A stretch of DNA of 64,000 nt from Armigeres subalbatus (taxonomy: Eukaryota > Arthropoda > Insecta > Diptera > Culicidae): positions 3,729,470-3,793,469 of the forward strand of contig NC_085139.1 in the NCBI RefSeq assembly GCF_024139115.2, read 5' to 3'. This document shows positions 1 to 10,059 of this stretch, piece after piece (the stretch's first letter is position 1; each line of letters begins with the position of its first letter). The notes under the pieces were generated by a model. That model ran no database searches. It was not told where the DNA came from and saw only the letters and a list, made by a program, of their open reading frames with translations. The position numbers and the translations under genes were made by a program.

Positions 1-690
1 ACTGAACATCATGAACAACTGTACCAACAGGAAGAGGTTTATGTAGGCAGTGATACCAAAATAAAAACGAAAGCATGAGTAATTACAACGAAAACGACTA
101 ATTTATTTGGTTTTAGAAACAGTACAGAAGTTAAAACGTATGAAGTTTATATCATAAACACAAAGGCACGCAGATCGCAAAAGTAAAACTCGATGACAGC
201 TCGATCACTCTGGTTTCGACTAGTGTAGCCGAAACAATAGGGTTTAGTTAGTGCTGATCTCAACACAGAGGATATCAAGCTAGAGCAATATTTCACACTT
301 ACAAGAATGCTACAAGCATTCTAGCGCCGCCTATTTGTAAAGTTTCCGATTGCTCTGTCCATCTCAAGACAGTCTATTCCCACCTGACGAGCTTTGCTAA
401 AAACATCACCTTTACAAATTACAAATTTTTGCGATAACAATATTTACAATGTAGAACAACCTTTTTCTTGAAAGGTTTTCCTTAGAATTTTAGCATTAAC
501 TGAGGTACTCCTTTTTTTTGTAGTAAATAAAAATGAGAGTAGAGTAGTTGCTCATAAGTTATATGAAAAATTGACCTGAAATCTAATGGCACATATGGCT
601 CTCTATAAAGCGGGCTTAAATTATTTACTATTCCATGAAACTTTCCACTAAGTTTATTAATAGAGCTTCTTACAGGACTTTTATTACTTT
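1..690. other. AT-rich spacer, nothing supported
   Basis: I see no convincing gene, tRNA-like box or terminal inverted repeat here. It is AT-rich spacer that runs into a degenerate repeat at about 691. A run of roughly 30 open codons on the minus strand (about 318-425) has no recognisable motif and is too short to call. Confidence 0.5.
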
Positions 691-936
691 TGGAGGCTTC
701 CGAGCTTCTTTAAGTAGCCTGCCATGCCTCTTGAGAAGAGGCTTCGGAGCTTCTTGGAGGGAGGTCTTCGAGGCTCTCAAAAGGCGGCTTCGGAGCCACT
801 TAAAATGAGGCTTCTGAGCCTCTTGTAAATAATTACGAGCTTCTTAAACGGAGGCTTCTGAGCCTTTTGAAAAGAGGCTTTCAAGCCTATTGAAAGGATT
901 CTTCCGATCCTTTTGAATGGAGGCTTCCGAGCTTTT
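691..936 (-). repeat. Old, diverged piece of the 23-bp satellite, inverted
   Basis: About ten diverged units with the core GGAGGCTTCYGAGCCTCTTG occur here. This is the reverse complement of the unit that fills 48.9-59.8 kb. Both linker types of the large array are present: TCCG (CGGA on the other strand) and TCTG (CAGA). Substitutions are frequent, unlike in the large array, so this piece is much older or has escaped homogenisation. Its orientation is opposite to that of the main array. Confidence 0.75.
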
Positions 937-1126
937 GTTCCTTTGATCTTTTGTCCCGCAGCCCTTCATACACTGTGCTGGTTACGGATGACAGGATTTA
1001 ATAAGCTTAGATTTACTGATCTGATCGTTATGCATAAGTTTTGAAATAAAAAATACACATTTGTCAAAACTTTATTAACAAATTTTGATTATAATTGTAA
1101 TACATCCGCCATTACGTATTTTTGTA

Positions 1127-1193
1127 CAATGTGCCCCCTGAGAACAGCGATGATACCCCCAGGGGTACATGTAACCCAGGTTGAGAACCGCTG
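1127..1193 (-). mobile_element. Terminal fragment of a hAT (Buster-like) transposon
   Basis: Read on the minus strand from 1193, the sequence starts CAGCGGTTCTCAACC, the form typical of Buster/Charlie-type hAT terminal inverted repeats. A second, similar terminus ends at 45260, and the two share about 30 bp including the GGGGTACA-type block that follows. The left boundary and the partner terminus are not identifiable. On the right the fragment abuts the RTE remnant exactly, so it interrupted that element. Confidence 0.6.
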
Positions 1194-2370
1194 ATGTAGA
1201 ACATTGCAACCAATCAGCAGGCAATTCTTCATCTTTGCATATTTTCGACCTAATATGGTGCAGAACTTCATGCAGCTGCTCACTGCCATGTTTGAGAAGA
1301 TCGGCCTGGATCTGGCTGCATCTTTATTGTTCACCAGTTTTTTGATGGCGTCTCCACGATAGACTACGTCGTTAATAATTATTCGTTAAAATTCTGTTAC
1401 ATGATGCACCTTCATATCCACCGTTCAATAATGTCTCAAAGTTTTCCTTCCACCTGGAAGCCACTTCGATTTAATCTGACTACAAATTGCCTTCTTAGTC
1501 GTTGCTCATGACAGGAGTTAGCGTTGTCTTTCTCCGCACGCCATTGACAGTGTCGTAAATCCGCCGCATATCGTTTTGTTCTTGCTCTTCATACTGTTTC
1601 TTCTTCCTCTAGTGGGTTTGCTTTCTTATACCGATTTCTATTTAGCAACATCCAGCTTCTGGCATCATTCTACTCGTCTGTCAATCTGTGAAATTCCACT
1701 CCTACCCGTCCTGGGTCGGCCCCTGTGCGGTGCCTTTTACTTTTCGTGCTGTTGTGCTCAACGATCCATGGACCAACATCCATAGATAGTTGATGTTGTC
1801 GGTAACGTTGATTGCATTTATACGTTTGTCGAGCTTCTGGCGGTACTCAGCCGGTACTCCTTCCGCCGACAAACGTTGAATATTGCAAAGCATCGTTCTC
1901 TGTGATCTTTCGTTCGGTACTGTTTACCATCGTGCTCGACTTTTAATGACAACGAGGTTGTGATCAGAGGCAATGTTCGGACGTCTGAGTGCCCGCACAT
2001 CGATAACATCCGACAAATGCTGCCTATTTACCAAGACATGGTCTATCTTGTAGCAAGTTTCATCATTTGGGTGTCTGTATGTGTGCTTTTGCATATTTTT
2101 TGGTGCAAAGTAGCTACTGCTGATGGTTATCCCTCTGGCAGCAGAGAAATTTACTAGTTGTAGGCCGTGGTCATTAGTAGCGAAGAGAAGCCTCTTTCTA
2201 CCAAATATGGGACGGAATATGTCCTCTCTAGCGACTTAAGCATGTCCTTCAAATCGTCGGATTTATCGTTTGTCGGTGCGTAACTCAACTCACATATCTA
2301 TTCACTAATGGGTTTCCATCTTATTACTCGCTTCATATGCTCCCCCATCACTACAAAATCAACCTCATGA
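1194..2370 (-). pseudogene. RTE-clade non-LTR endonuclease/RT remnant
   Basis: This is a decayed piece of the single-ORF protein of an RTE-clade retrotransposon (apurinic-type endonuclease followed by reverse transcriptase). On the minus strand, in shifting frames, I can read a block near 2265-2370 with the endonuclease stretch GEHMKRVIRWKPIS, then YAPTNDKSDDLKDML (about 2240-2285), the catalytic SDH motif in NIASDHNLVVIKSR (about 1930-1978), the linker EYRQKLDKRINAINVTDNIN (about 1790-1860) and, near 1210-1340, the start of the RT domain (DAIKKLVNNKDAA and following residues). The central GDFN motif is not recognisable and the catalytic part of RT is missing, because the hAT fragment at 1193 cuts it off. 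Several stops and frameshifts make it non-functional. The clade is recognised from memory of RTE proteins in mosquitoes and vertebrates and was not aligned. Confidence 0.72.
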
Positions 2371-2456
2371 TCTGCTTTTCCATCACCGTTGTAAACTCAT
2401 TGAATTTTTCGATAAGCTTACTTATATAAGGAAATTAATTTGAATCAATTTCTAAC

Positions 2457-2585
2457 ATGAATATCCAGAAGATGTCCAAATCAAATCTTGAGATGAGCCA
2501 GACTCAGGTTGAAAATCTCAATAATAAAGATATGGAGAAAGCTCTCGTAGAACATCAGATTCGAGTACAGAGATTAAGGTCCTAG
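2457..2585 (+). other. Short open frame, 42 codons, unassigned
   Basis: An ATG-initiated frame begins MNIQKMSKSNLEMSQTQVEN and is charged and coiled-coil-like. After its stop, another frame continues for about 20 codons with similar acidic composition, as if one indel had broken a longer frame. It could be a relic of a retroelement gag or host-derived sequence, and I do not recognise it. The surrounding 2.4-2.84 kb holds nothing else that I can name. Confidence 0.25.
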
Positions 2586-2839
2586 AACTGATCTGGAAGA
2601 ACTAAATATCGATATTGTTGAAGATGTATTATGTGCATAACGTAAAAATAAATGATGATGCAGAGCAGACCTTCGGGAGCCATTAAAGGCTTATTCGTAC
2701 ATTCACTTTCGTAGCTTTACACATCTTTTTAAAACTTTTTTAAAAGTTCGTTTAATTATTTGGCTCTATTGTTTAACAAAAAACTCTATGGAGCCGAACA
2801 CATTGGATTTGGAATTATTCTGAGGAAGTATCAGATTAT

Positions 2840-3558
2840 TTGTGGGATGTCTTCTTTGGTGGGGATCGGTCTAATGATCCTTCCGTAGTAAAATTTTCTC
2901 TTCGCTGATTCGTCGCCTGCGCTAGTTTCTTTTTTTCCTCTTCTTTTTCGGGAATGTTTCCGTTCGTTCCGTTGTGTCAGTATCCAATTCAACTACACCT
3001 TCTTCTGACACTTGACGATGACATCATTCTTCGTTGCTTCCGCTGATGTTTGTCCGGATGCTGCTTCGAAGCCGATGACGACCCCGGAGTATGATTTTGC
3101 AGTCCCTCTTGCGTATTCATTCCAGCTGTAGGTTTTTTCCGTTGATTTCCTTTTTTCATTTGTGGACACGCATCCTTCCGATGACCTTCTGCCCGGCACA
3201 TAAAGCATTTGTTTCTCAAATCAATCCAGACCTACTTAGCGGGAATTGTTCCCGGACCACGAGATCTACTTCCCCGTACTCCGCAAGACGCTGTTCTACC
3301 TTGTTGTCTTGTAGTTCTGGTGATAAGTCGAATACTCGGATGTAGTGTACGTTGTTACCAACAACTATCATATTCATTCTTTATGACTTCTGCATTGCAT
3401 CCAACGAAACGAATTTAACAAACAGCGAATCATCTGTCGCTGTTTTATAAACCGTTTCCATGAGGGATACATCGGTATCCAATAATCGCAAAAAGCCGGC
3501 AATCTCCTCCCATGATGGTCTAGGAGCGGTAGGTAGGAAACGAAACTGAATGGTATTG
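2840..3558 (-). pseudogene. Non-LTR ORF1 (gag-like) remnant with CCHC knuckle
   Basis: This is a nucleic-acid-binding ORF1 protein of a non-LTR retrotransposon, decayed. On the minus strand I read an N-terminal part near 3405-3545 (FLPTAPRPSWEEIAGFLRLL, then DTDVSLMETVYKTATDDSLF), followed by an RRM-like stretch near 3245-3365 (VHYIRVFDLSPELQDNKVEQ). A zinc knuckle CFMCRAEGHRKDAC (C-x2-C-x4-H-x4-C, about 3160-3210) and a basic, lysine-rich tail down to about 2840 complete it. An in-frame stop sits just before the knuckle, and at least one frame change separates the knuckle from the tail. This arrangement is usual in I, LOA and R1-type elements. No matching ORF2 lies immediately downstream: the sequence beyond 2400 is RTE-like and probably a separate insertion. 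Confidence 0.65.
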
Positions 3559-3844
3559 ATTTAGCACGTTCTAATCAACCGCATCGAGGGAACATTACGA
3601 ACGATAACAAATTATCAAGACTTCTCTGAACCTTTGCGATCTTTGCCATGGATCTTCGCGGACCTTTGTGGACCTTAGACAACCTACCTTCACTTAACTT
3701 TGCATACTTTTGCGGATTTTCGTGAAACTTTTTGCATCTTCATAAAACTACGCGAGCAGTAGTTTCGCTTTTATATCTTAAGATCATCATTCCATGGAAT
3801 TTTTGGACTGTATTCCGTTTAACTTCCTGGGGAGTTTAAAGGTT

Positions 3845-4138
3845 CTTCTTCTTCTTATTGACATTACATCCCCACACTGGGGACAGAGCCGCCTCGCAGC
3901 TTAGTGTTCATTAAGTGCTTCCACAGTTATTAACTGCGAGGTTTCTAAGCCAGGTTACCATTTTTGCGTTCGTATATCATGAGGCTAGCGCGATGATACT
4001 TTTATGCCCAGGGAAGTCGAGACAATTTCCAATCTGAAAATTGCCTAGACCGGCACCGGAAATCGAACACAGCTACCCTCAGAATGGTCTTACTTTGTAG
4101 CCGCGCGTCTTACCGCACGGCTAAGGAGGGCCTAAGGA
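3845..4138 (-). mobile_element. tRNA-derived SINE, copy 1 (Feilai-like)
   Basis: The 5' head on the minus strand carries an A-box-like TTAGCCGTGCGGTAAG and a B-box region that has mutated in this copy (the second copy has an exact GGTTCGATTCC). A tRNA-unrelated body follows, ending in an AAG-repeat tail. A 13-bp target-site duplication with one mismatch flanks it: GAGTTTAAAGGTT at 3832-3844 and GAGTTAAAAGGTT at 4139-4151. This defines both ends. The structure is that of the tRNA-related SINEs abundant in Aedes (the Feilai type); the family name is my inference. Confidence 0.82.
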
Positions 4139-4399
4139 GAGTTAAAAGGTTATACTCGTTCAATAAATCATCAATGGAGAACTGTTTTCGGTTGTAGATA
4201 TAAAGGTCTTATGGTTGTAGACAGATGTAAACACCTCGCATGTTTGATGATGGCTACCGCTTCCGTTTTTCAAGTTATGGGTGGCAGTGTCCAGTCCAGA
4301 ACCGCGTACGCACGACTTTCTCGAGACGATTCAGCGAGGCCTCGCCCGGAAGGTTGTTACTCCGGGTATCATCCCGGCGGAAAGACCAATTTTGGTGCC

Positions 4400-4775
4400 A
4401 TACGGTGGGCCAGGCTGCAGCTGTCACGTCCGCTCCGAACGATGTTGATTAGTACGTCGCCTTCTTCATTCCCTCAGATACCAGGATGGTATAAATGCTT
4501 GATGGTTGGCGAATCCAAAGCCGTAAGTACGCTGGCCGAATCGGTGCCGATAAGCAAGTGCCTAGTTCTCGATTGAATCATGGCTTGCAAAATGGCTGTT
4601 GATTCTGCTAAATAAACAGTGGTCCGGTAGGCGGTACGATGGCTCTTCGAGGTTGTTTGCAACTATACCGATGCTTACCATAGAATAAGCGGCTGTTGAT
4701 AATCGCATCTGCTACTTTGAGTCGTGTAGGCCGGTCGTTATTAGTTCGTCTTCGCGAGATGTTTACTCTTTCGAA
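4400..4775 (-). pseudogene. Non-LTR RT-end / RNase H remnant
   Basis: This is a fragment of ORF2 from an RNase H-bearing non-LTR element (I-like), minus strand. The end of the RT domain is recognisable as ADAIINSRLFYG near 4670-4710. The RNase H domain follows, with the glutamate-containing block VYLAESTAILQAM, the second aspartate in GTDSASVLTALDSPTIKH (about 4495-4560) and, after a stop, the last aspartate in GNEEGDVL (about 4450-4475). The first RNase H aspartate is not visible, so the join between RT and RNase H is probably deleted. It lies upstream, in minus-strand sense, of the ORF1 remnant at 2840-3558. The order is therefore wrong for a single element. Confidence 0.6.
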
Positions 4776-4879
4776 CTTGAATTGGTTTTTCTCGGTGAAA
4801 TAAAAACTCACTTTTGATTTTTTTTTTACGTTTATGATGTTTAGAAGATGTTTATTCGTGTTTCGCTGCTCCTTGCTCA

Positions 4880-6045
4880 AAACTCAACAGTAACACCCAA
4901 AAGCTTACCAGTTTTTTGTGGCTGGGATTACGGTCCTATATATATGGTAATGGGCAGGCGGGGGAGTCGGTCATTAGAAAGCTTGGAAAGCTTGGAGAAC
5001 AATTCCTTCACACCACCTTGGAGGACCACTGTTTACTCCTTTGCAATTTTAGATGTGTTAGCTTCGATATTTACTCGGAGGGAAAGATCAAAAAGAATTT
5101 TTTGATGAAATTAAATAAGTTTTTGGAAATCCTCCAAAATTTAAATTTTTTTTCAGTTTAGATCCTGTAGACGCTTATGGAATGTCCAAGGACACTAGCT
5201 CCGCATGGTGGCCAGCATTCATCGCGGAAAACGTGCTGTCTATTATACAGCCGCCCAGTTCTGCCGCCTGTTGACTGCTCCATAGCTATTGAAGCGATTG
5301 GAATTCCTGGATTTTCACTGAGCCGGAAGGGAATGGTTGGGCGGAACTCACTCCTGTCGGCCTGGTATGCGGAAAATATCAGTCAGCACCGACTGTCGGG
5401 GCGTACCTTGGCCATTTTCAAAGCTCGGAGTGTTACATAAAATTTTAAAAACCTGCAAAATAGATAAAGAATTATCACAACAATCAACAAATTAAAATTA
5501 CTGACGATCTCTCTGTGCCCTGAGAGAAGCGTCCAATGTGTTGCCTATTGCGAGATATGACTAGGTTTCCTTATAACATTTTGGTCCATCAGTCAAATCC
5601 CGCAAATTTATTTTCATTGCGTTTTACATTTTGTCTACAACAGCCAAGCCGTTGTATACATAGGTCTATTTGGTGTAGGATTCAGATCCTATTTGGGCAC
5701 CCTGAATTAATTTGTGCCATTTGGCACCAGCAATATAAAGTCTGTGTCTGGGAATTTTGTCTTTTCATAATTTTTATTGCCTATCTTCAGGTCCAAACAC
5801 AGAACATTAAGAAATGGTACGAACACAATTCCATTCAAACATTTGTCACTTAAAATAAACCGTAACAAGTGTTTCACGCCTGTTATTTTTTCCTTTTCGT
5901 CGTCGCGTTTTACTAGTAGTGAGCTCTTCGCCCCGGGTCGTTGGTCGTGGTGTTCCTGGCAGCCCGGAATAACGCATCTGACAGTTCGATGATCGTGACC
6001 GGTGGATTGTTATACAGCTTTGGAAGCCGCTTTAGTCGATTGTCC
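4880..6045. other. Spacer, no supported gene
   Basis: There are AT-rich stretches and several short chance frames on both strands. The minus strand of 5177-5440 reads weakly like more retroelement coding sequence, but I cannot identify a motif. No terminal repeats or pol III boxes are seen. Confidence 0.45.
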
Positions 6046-6049
6046 TGTA

Positions 6050-6239
6050 CACCCAGGTTTTTTTTTACACGGTTGGAAATCATTAATTTCTCGATTAACC
6101 TGAACTTTCATAGCTTTTTAAATACCCCCTGAATTTTCTTTGATTTTTTGTGATTTTTTTCGTGGGGTTAACTCATTGTTTCATTGACGCTGAAGGTCTT
6201 AAACGACTAAAACCAAACCGTGTAAAAAAAACCTTGGTG
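6050..6239 (+). mobile_element. TA-flanked MITE, family A, copy 1
   Basis: Terminal inverted repeats of about 25 bp start CACCCAGGTTTTTTTT on the left and end AAAAAAAACCTTGGTG on the right, followed inwards by ACACGGTT and its complement. Both ends are flanked by the dinucleotide TA (6048-6049 and 6240-6241), as for Tc1/mariner-like insertions. The interior matches, in inverted orientation, the element at 47490-47650. It has no coding capacity. Confidence 0.72.
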
Positions 6240-6241
6240 TA

Positions 6242-6613
6242 TATCAAGCGTGGTCTGCGGGTTATCTCCGTCGGTGGACAGTGATCGCTGCCACGAGGGA
6301 CTATCCGCGGACCAGAGCAGCAGCAGTCGGTACATGATCGAAGGTGAAGCTATCGATTCGTCGATGGCTGACTCCACGAGACATCTCCTGAGATCGGATT
6401 CGGCGACAGTTCTGACGAAGATATTCCCTCTGATAGTATTCAAGAGACTGCCCCAGGAGTGCTTAACCCGTTTGCATAATCGAGGATGAACGCCGGTGAT
6501 GGCTGCTTCTTGTAGCTCTTGTCGCAAATCGGACATCTTTCCGTTCCACAAGTGAGTGCAGTCTCACTACAACAATAGTGAACTCTGTATCTACCATGAT
6601 TCGGGTGAAAGGT
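6242..6613. other. Spacer between MITE and SINE
   Basis: This contains only short frames. The longest, on the minus strand (6207-6551), runs into the MITE terminus and shows no family motif, so I do not call it a gene. Confidence 0.4.
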
Positions 6614-6625
6614 ATGCTTTCTTAC

Positions 6626-6913
6626 TTCTTCTTATTGGCATTACATCCCCACACTGGGACAGAGCCGCCTCGCAGCTTAGTGTTCATCAAGCACTTCCAC
6701 ACAGTTATTAACTGCGAGGTTTCTAAGCCAGGTTACCATTTTTGCATTCGTATATCATGAGGCTAACACGATGATACTTTTATGCCCAGGGAAGTCGAGA
6801 TAATTTCCAATCCGAAAATTGTCTAGACCGGCACCGGGAATCGAACCCAGCCACCCTCAGCATGGTCTTGCTTTGTAGCCGCGCGTCTTACCGCACGGCT
6901 AAGGAGGGCCCTA
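6626..6913 (-). mobile_element. tRNA-derived SINE, copy 2 (Feilai-like)
   Basis: This is the same family and orientation as the copy at 3845-4138, and near-identical by eye. The head has A-box-like TTAGCCGTGCGGTAAG and an exact B box GGTTCGATTCC; the body ends in an AAG-repeat tail. A 12-bp target-site duplication with one mismatch (ATGCTTTCTTAC at 6614-6625, ATGCTTTCCTAC at 6914-6925) fixes the ends. The preserved pol III boxes suggest this copy is younger than copy 1. Confidence 0.86.
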
Positions 6914-6925
6914 ATGCTTTCCTAC

Positions 6926-7486
6926 ACTATTCCATTTTCTGCAGCGCGGTAACAACCGGGATGGTCCCATTTACCAGCAAGTCCAGATCACTAAGGTTGT
7001 TGTGGAACTTGTAGAAGTTCGACTGGCGATTTTCTTGGTGGGGCTGAGTAAGGTTATCGAAGGCGGTAGTAATGCAACTAGGATTTGTTAGAAATGGACG
7101 ACGCGACGAGGTTCGAGACAGAAAACACGTTGGAGAGTGTTCCAGAGCTCCACCAAAAGTAGGTCCTAAACCAATGCATTGCTGGATTTGCTTTTATTTC
7201 TGGGTGGAAGCTGTGGATCCTACGATAATGTATTATAATCAGGGATCATTATGCCCGCTCATTCTCACGAGCAGAGGATGCTCTCTAACGCAGATTTTCG
7301 CCGAAAAATATTTTGCGGGAAATAAGAAAAGCCTGATGAGAGATAACTATTTCTCCCTCACTGTCAGTGCCGCGAAAAGTTGATTTGCTCATTTTCTCAC
7401 TTCTTTCATCCTTTTCGTGCCTTCACCAAAGCAAACAAGAGAAGCTTTTATGGAACAAATAAGCTATCACCTGTAAGCAGTCGATG
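6926..7486. other. Spacer, no supported gene
   Basis: A 103-codon plus-strand frame (7072-7383) has no recognisable domain and no sign of a gene structure around it. The section 7230-7460 has the look of dispersed repetitive DNA but has no visible ends. Confidence 0.4.
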
Positions 7487-7562
7487 TGGCGGTGTGGCTA
7501 GAGTGTGCGCAGCCCAGTGCCATTTTTTGTTGGTGTTCTGGGTTCGAATCCCGTCGCGGTCA
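7487..7562 (+). mobile_element. tRNA-like sequence, probable SINE head
   Basis: A perfect B box GGTTCGAATCC at 7541-7551 lies about 45 bp after an A-box-like GTGGCTAGAGTG (7494-7505). The T-arm can pair (CTGGG with CCCGT, weak at its base). The 3' side CGCGGTCA has no complementary 5' acceptor strand, and the middle part does not make an anticodon arm. I therefore read it as the promoter head of a different, degenerate SINE and not as a tRNA gene. The body and tail downstream are not delimited. Confidence 0.55.
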
Positions 7563-9956
7563 TAAGTTTTTTATAAATACACACTGAAAATTTTCGCGAA
7601 AAATGAGTCTCATTGAAACGAAAAGTCGAACCCTGATTAAAATGTAAAACCTATGGTTTTAGAGCTTTGCGGCAATATGTTGGTTATATTTTCTACATCG
7701 TTGATAGCAAATGTGATAATTCAAAGGAAATCAGTAACTTTTTGAGCTTGCATAAGAAGCGATTTTTTTTAAACTTTAGGTGCTTTCTCGAAACTGAGTT
7801 TTTATCACAAACACCCTTTTGCATTTGACCTCCTCTATATGTAACTGAGTCGCCATGAAGTCTGCAACGGAAGAAAAATAGCCATATCAAGTAATCTTTC
7901 ACATTGCATACTCCCTACTGAGAATCTATGTCAACAGTAGGCATACGGATCTTCATTTTGTTGAGTGAACTTAGGCAAAACAGCGTAATTCTAAAAATGG
8001 CGGGTCCGATTTGCTTTCGGTTGAAGATCCTTTTCATTGTTTTTAAGTCTTCTGACATATGAACAGTATTTGCAAAATTGTTTCCAGTCAACAAAATTTT
8101 ATTTGTGAATGCGTGATCTCTGTTGCTTGTTGGATCACAGTTTTCTTATTCGACCACTCATAATTCGTTCAACATGTCGGATTTCAACAACATCCCTAAG
8201 TTTCGTTACCATGCATCAAGAATTGAAATTCCTATGTTGAAAAACAGTTCAAATTCCAGTGGAAAAGTGGTGCCATGCCACAACAGAAAGAAAACAACAA
8301 AAGGGTAGTACGTTTTACGTTTGGCACACTTTCAACCCTACAGGATAAGGCTACTAGCAATGTAGAAAGTACCAACAAACTCCACCAGTAATATGTACGA
8401 ATGAAGTTGCACAATCCGCAGCTGCTCGAACTTACAATGAGGCCAAGTAAGGGAATGAGCACTTCGAGCATACGACAATTGAAGAACGATAGAGGGTGAT
8501 GGTCGAAAATGCGTTCTCTTTCAATGTCCCAGCTGTGGCATGCGATTGTCGTTAAATTTCATTAAAAATCAAAAGTTCAAAAGTAGTTCAAAAGTTAGAT
8601 TTAATCTGCCACTCAAAAATGTTGCAAAAATGCTTTTTAGGTCATTCTCCTTTAATGCTCTACGCTTCTCAGTTTTCATCTAACGAGACGTAGAGTATGA
8701 AAAAGAAACATTGAAGCCTTCTCCAGCCAAGTCAGAGGAGGGCCTACACCGAGAACCTCTTCCAATGCAGTGACATCATCATCATCATCATCGCCGTCGT
8801 CGTTTTCGTTGAGAATAAGCTTCTCGACGAGTTGTTGGCTTTCCATAGCCTGGTTCTGTTGAGTAAGTACAGTGAACTCTGCCTAACTCGATATTATTGA
8901 AAACAGAGATGAACTTTCGAAATAAGGAGTCACCTAAAATCATATTCCGTCGCAGCATGAGTAGAATTGAAGATCATCAAAACATGCGAAACTCACTGTT
9001 CGTTCCAAGACTGAGCTTCGTCAGGTTGCATAATAGCAAACTTCGCCGTTCGTTCACTATGGCAATGCTACAAAGAAGCATCGTGAGTTTGTATGCATTA
9101 TAATCAAAATGATGTTAGGATGCCCTTCTTACCTCCATCCGCGTGCAATGCTGTATACAGTTTGACATTATTACCTCCATTAAAAGCGAGAGCTGAAATC
9201 TTTCTAGAGGTTTGAAATATTCTTCCACTCATATGCACAACTGTTCTATACGTAGGTACCTTTGCTGCTCATTTAACTGATTCAAGTGCCTAAGTGCATC
9301 TTCTCTCCGTTCGGATGTTTTCCCATACTTTAACGATGGGAAAATTCGACATAGTGCAGCAGTGCGTTTGATGAGAATATCATACTTTTCCATACTGACG
9401 TTGAACACTTTATGCGCGGCGGCCTTGCTGTTGGCGATGATGTTAGGCTCATCGTTTGTTCAGGCGCAATTTGGCGTGTTCGCACTCATCTCAGTAGGCT
9501 TTCCGTCTGCCACCACTCACCAGTTCCCACAGACGACTGCGACGATGCTTTAGTCGTGTTTAATTTGACTTGTAACGAGATAAGTCGTTTTGCTCGACCA
9601 CTTTTCATCACTTTCTCGTTTAGGATGTGCGGTAATTGGTGCTGTTGATTTTCATTTCTGTAGATTCTTTGTTTTTAAGTTGTGTTCACGATAAATATTA
9701 GTTGATTTCTTTAATCAAATTCCAGGTATCTCAAGAATTGAGTAATACATACTCGTAACTTCAATAAAAACGTTTTTTATTTCAATCTTGATTTCAATAA
9801 TAATTTTTCATCTATTTCTATTAATCATCTAAATTACAATGCAATGAAACACTAAAACTCCCAATAGACAAAATCTTCAAAGTTACGATCGAAACACAAG
9901 GTGTTGAACATAATTTTAAGTAAGAAAATTATTTTGAGCTTTTTAGTGGAATGTTT
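7563..9956. other. Long spacer without supported gene
   Basis: No ORF with a recognisable domain, no inverted-repeat element and no tandem array is seen. A short ATC microsatellite lies at 8768-8790. The GC level is slightly higher around 9360-9560 than in the flanks, but no exon could be argued. Confidence 0.45.
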
Positions 9957-10054
9957 TCACCTGTCATAAGACGAGTTTAAACAATCCCATTGAATTCCAC
10001 CACTTAAGTGGTGGAATTCAATGGGATTGTTTAAACTCGTCTTATGACAGGTGA
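9957..10054. repeat. 98-bp perfect palindrome (foldback family, core-deleted copy)
   Basis: The two 49-nt halves are exact reverse complements, meeting at CACTTAAGTG (centre between 10005 and 10006) with no loop. The outer arm, containing TCATAAGACGAGTTT, and the left flank GAGCTTTTTAGTGGAATG are also found at 35.04-35.29 kb. There the arms enclose a further inner inverted repeat. This copy therefore looks like a foldback element that lost its inner segment exactly symmetrically. Confidence 0.9.
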
Positions 10055-10059
10055 TAATT

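Noticed and set aside
449..1193. Complete hAT element spanning 457-1193
   Set aside because: The 8-bp match ATGTAGAA is suggestive, but the expected first bases (CAGNGGTTCT) are absent at 457 and the RTE sequence does not resume to the left. I kept only the right terminus as a feature.
7487..7562. Functional tRNA gene
   Set aside because: Perfect B box, but no acceptor-stem pairing and no anticodon arm can be drawn.
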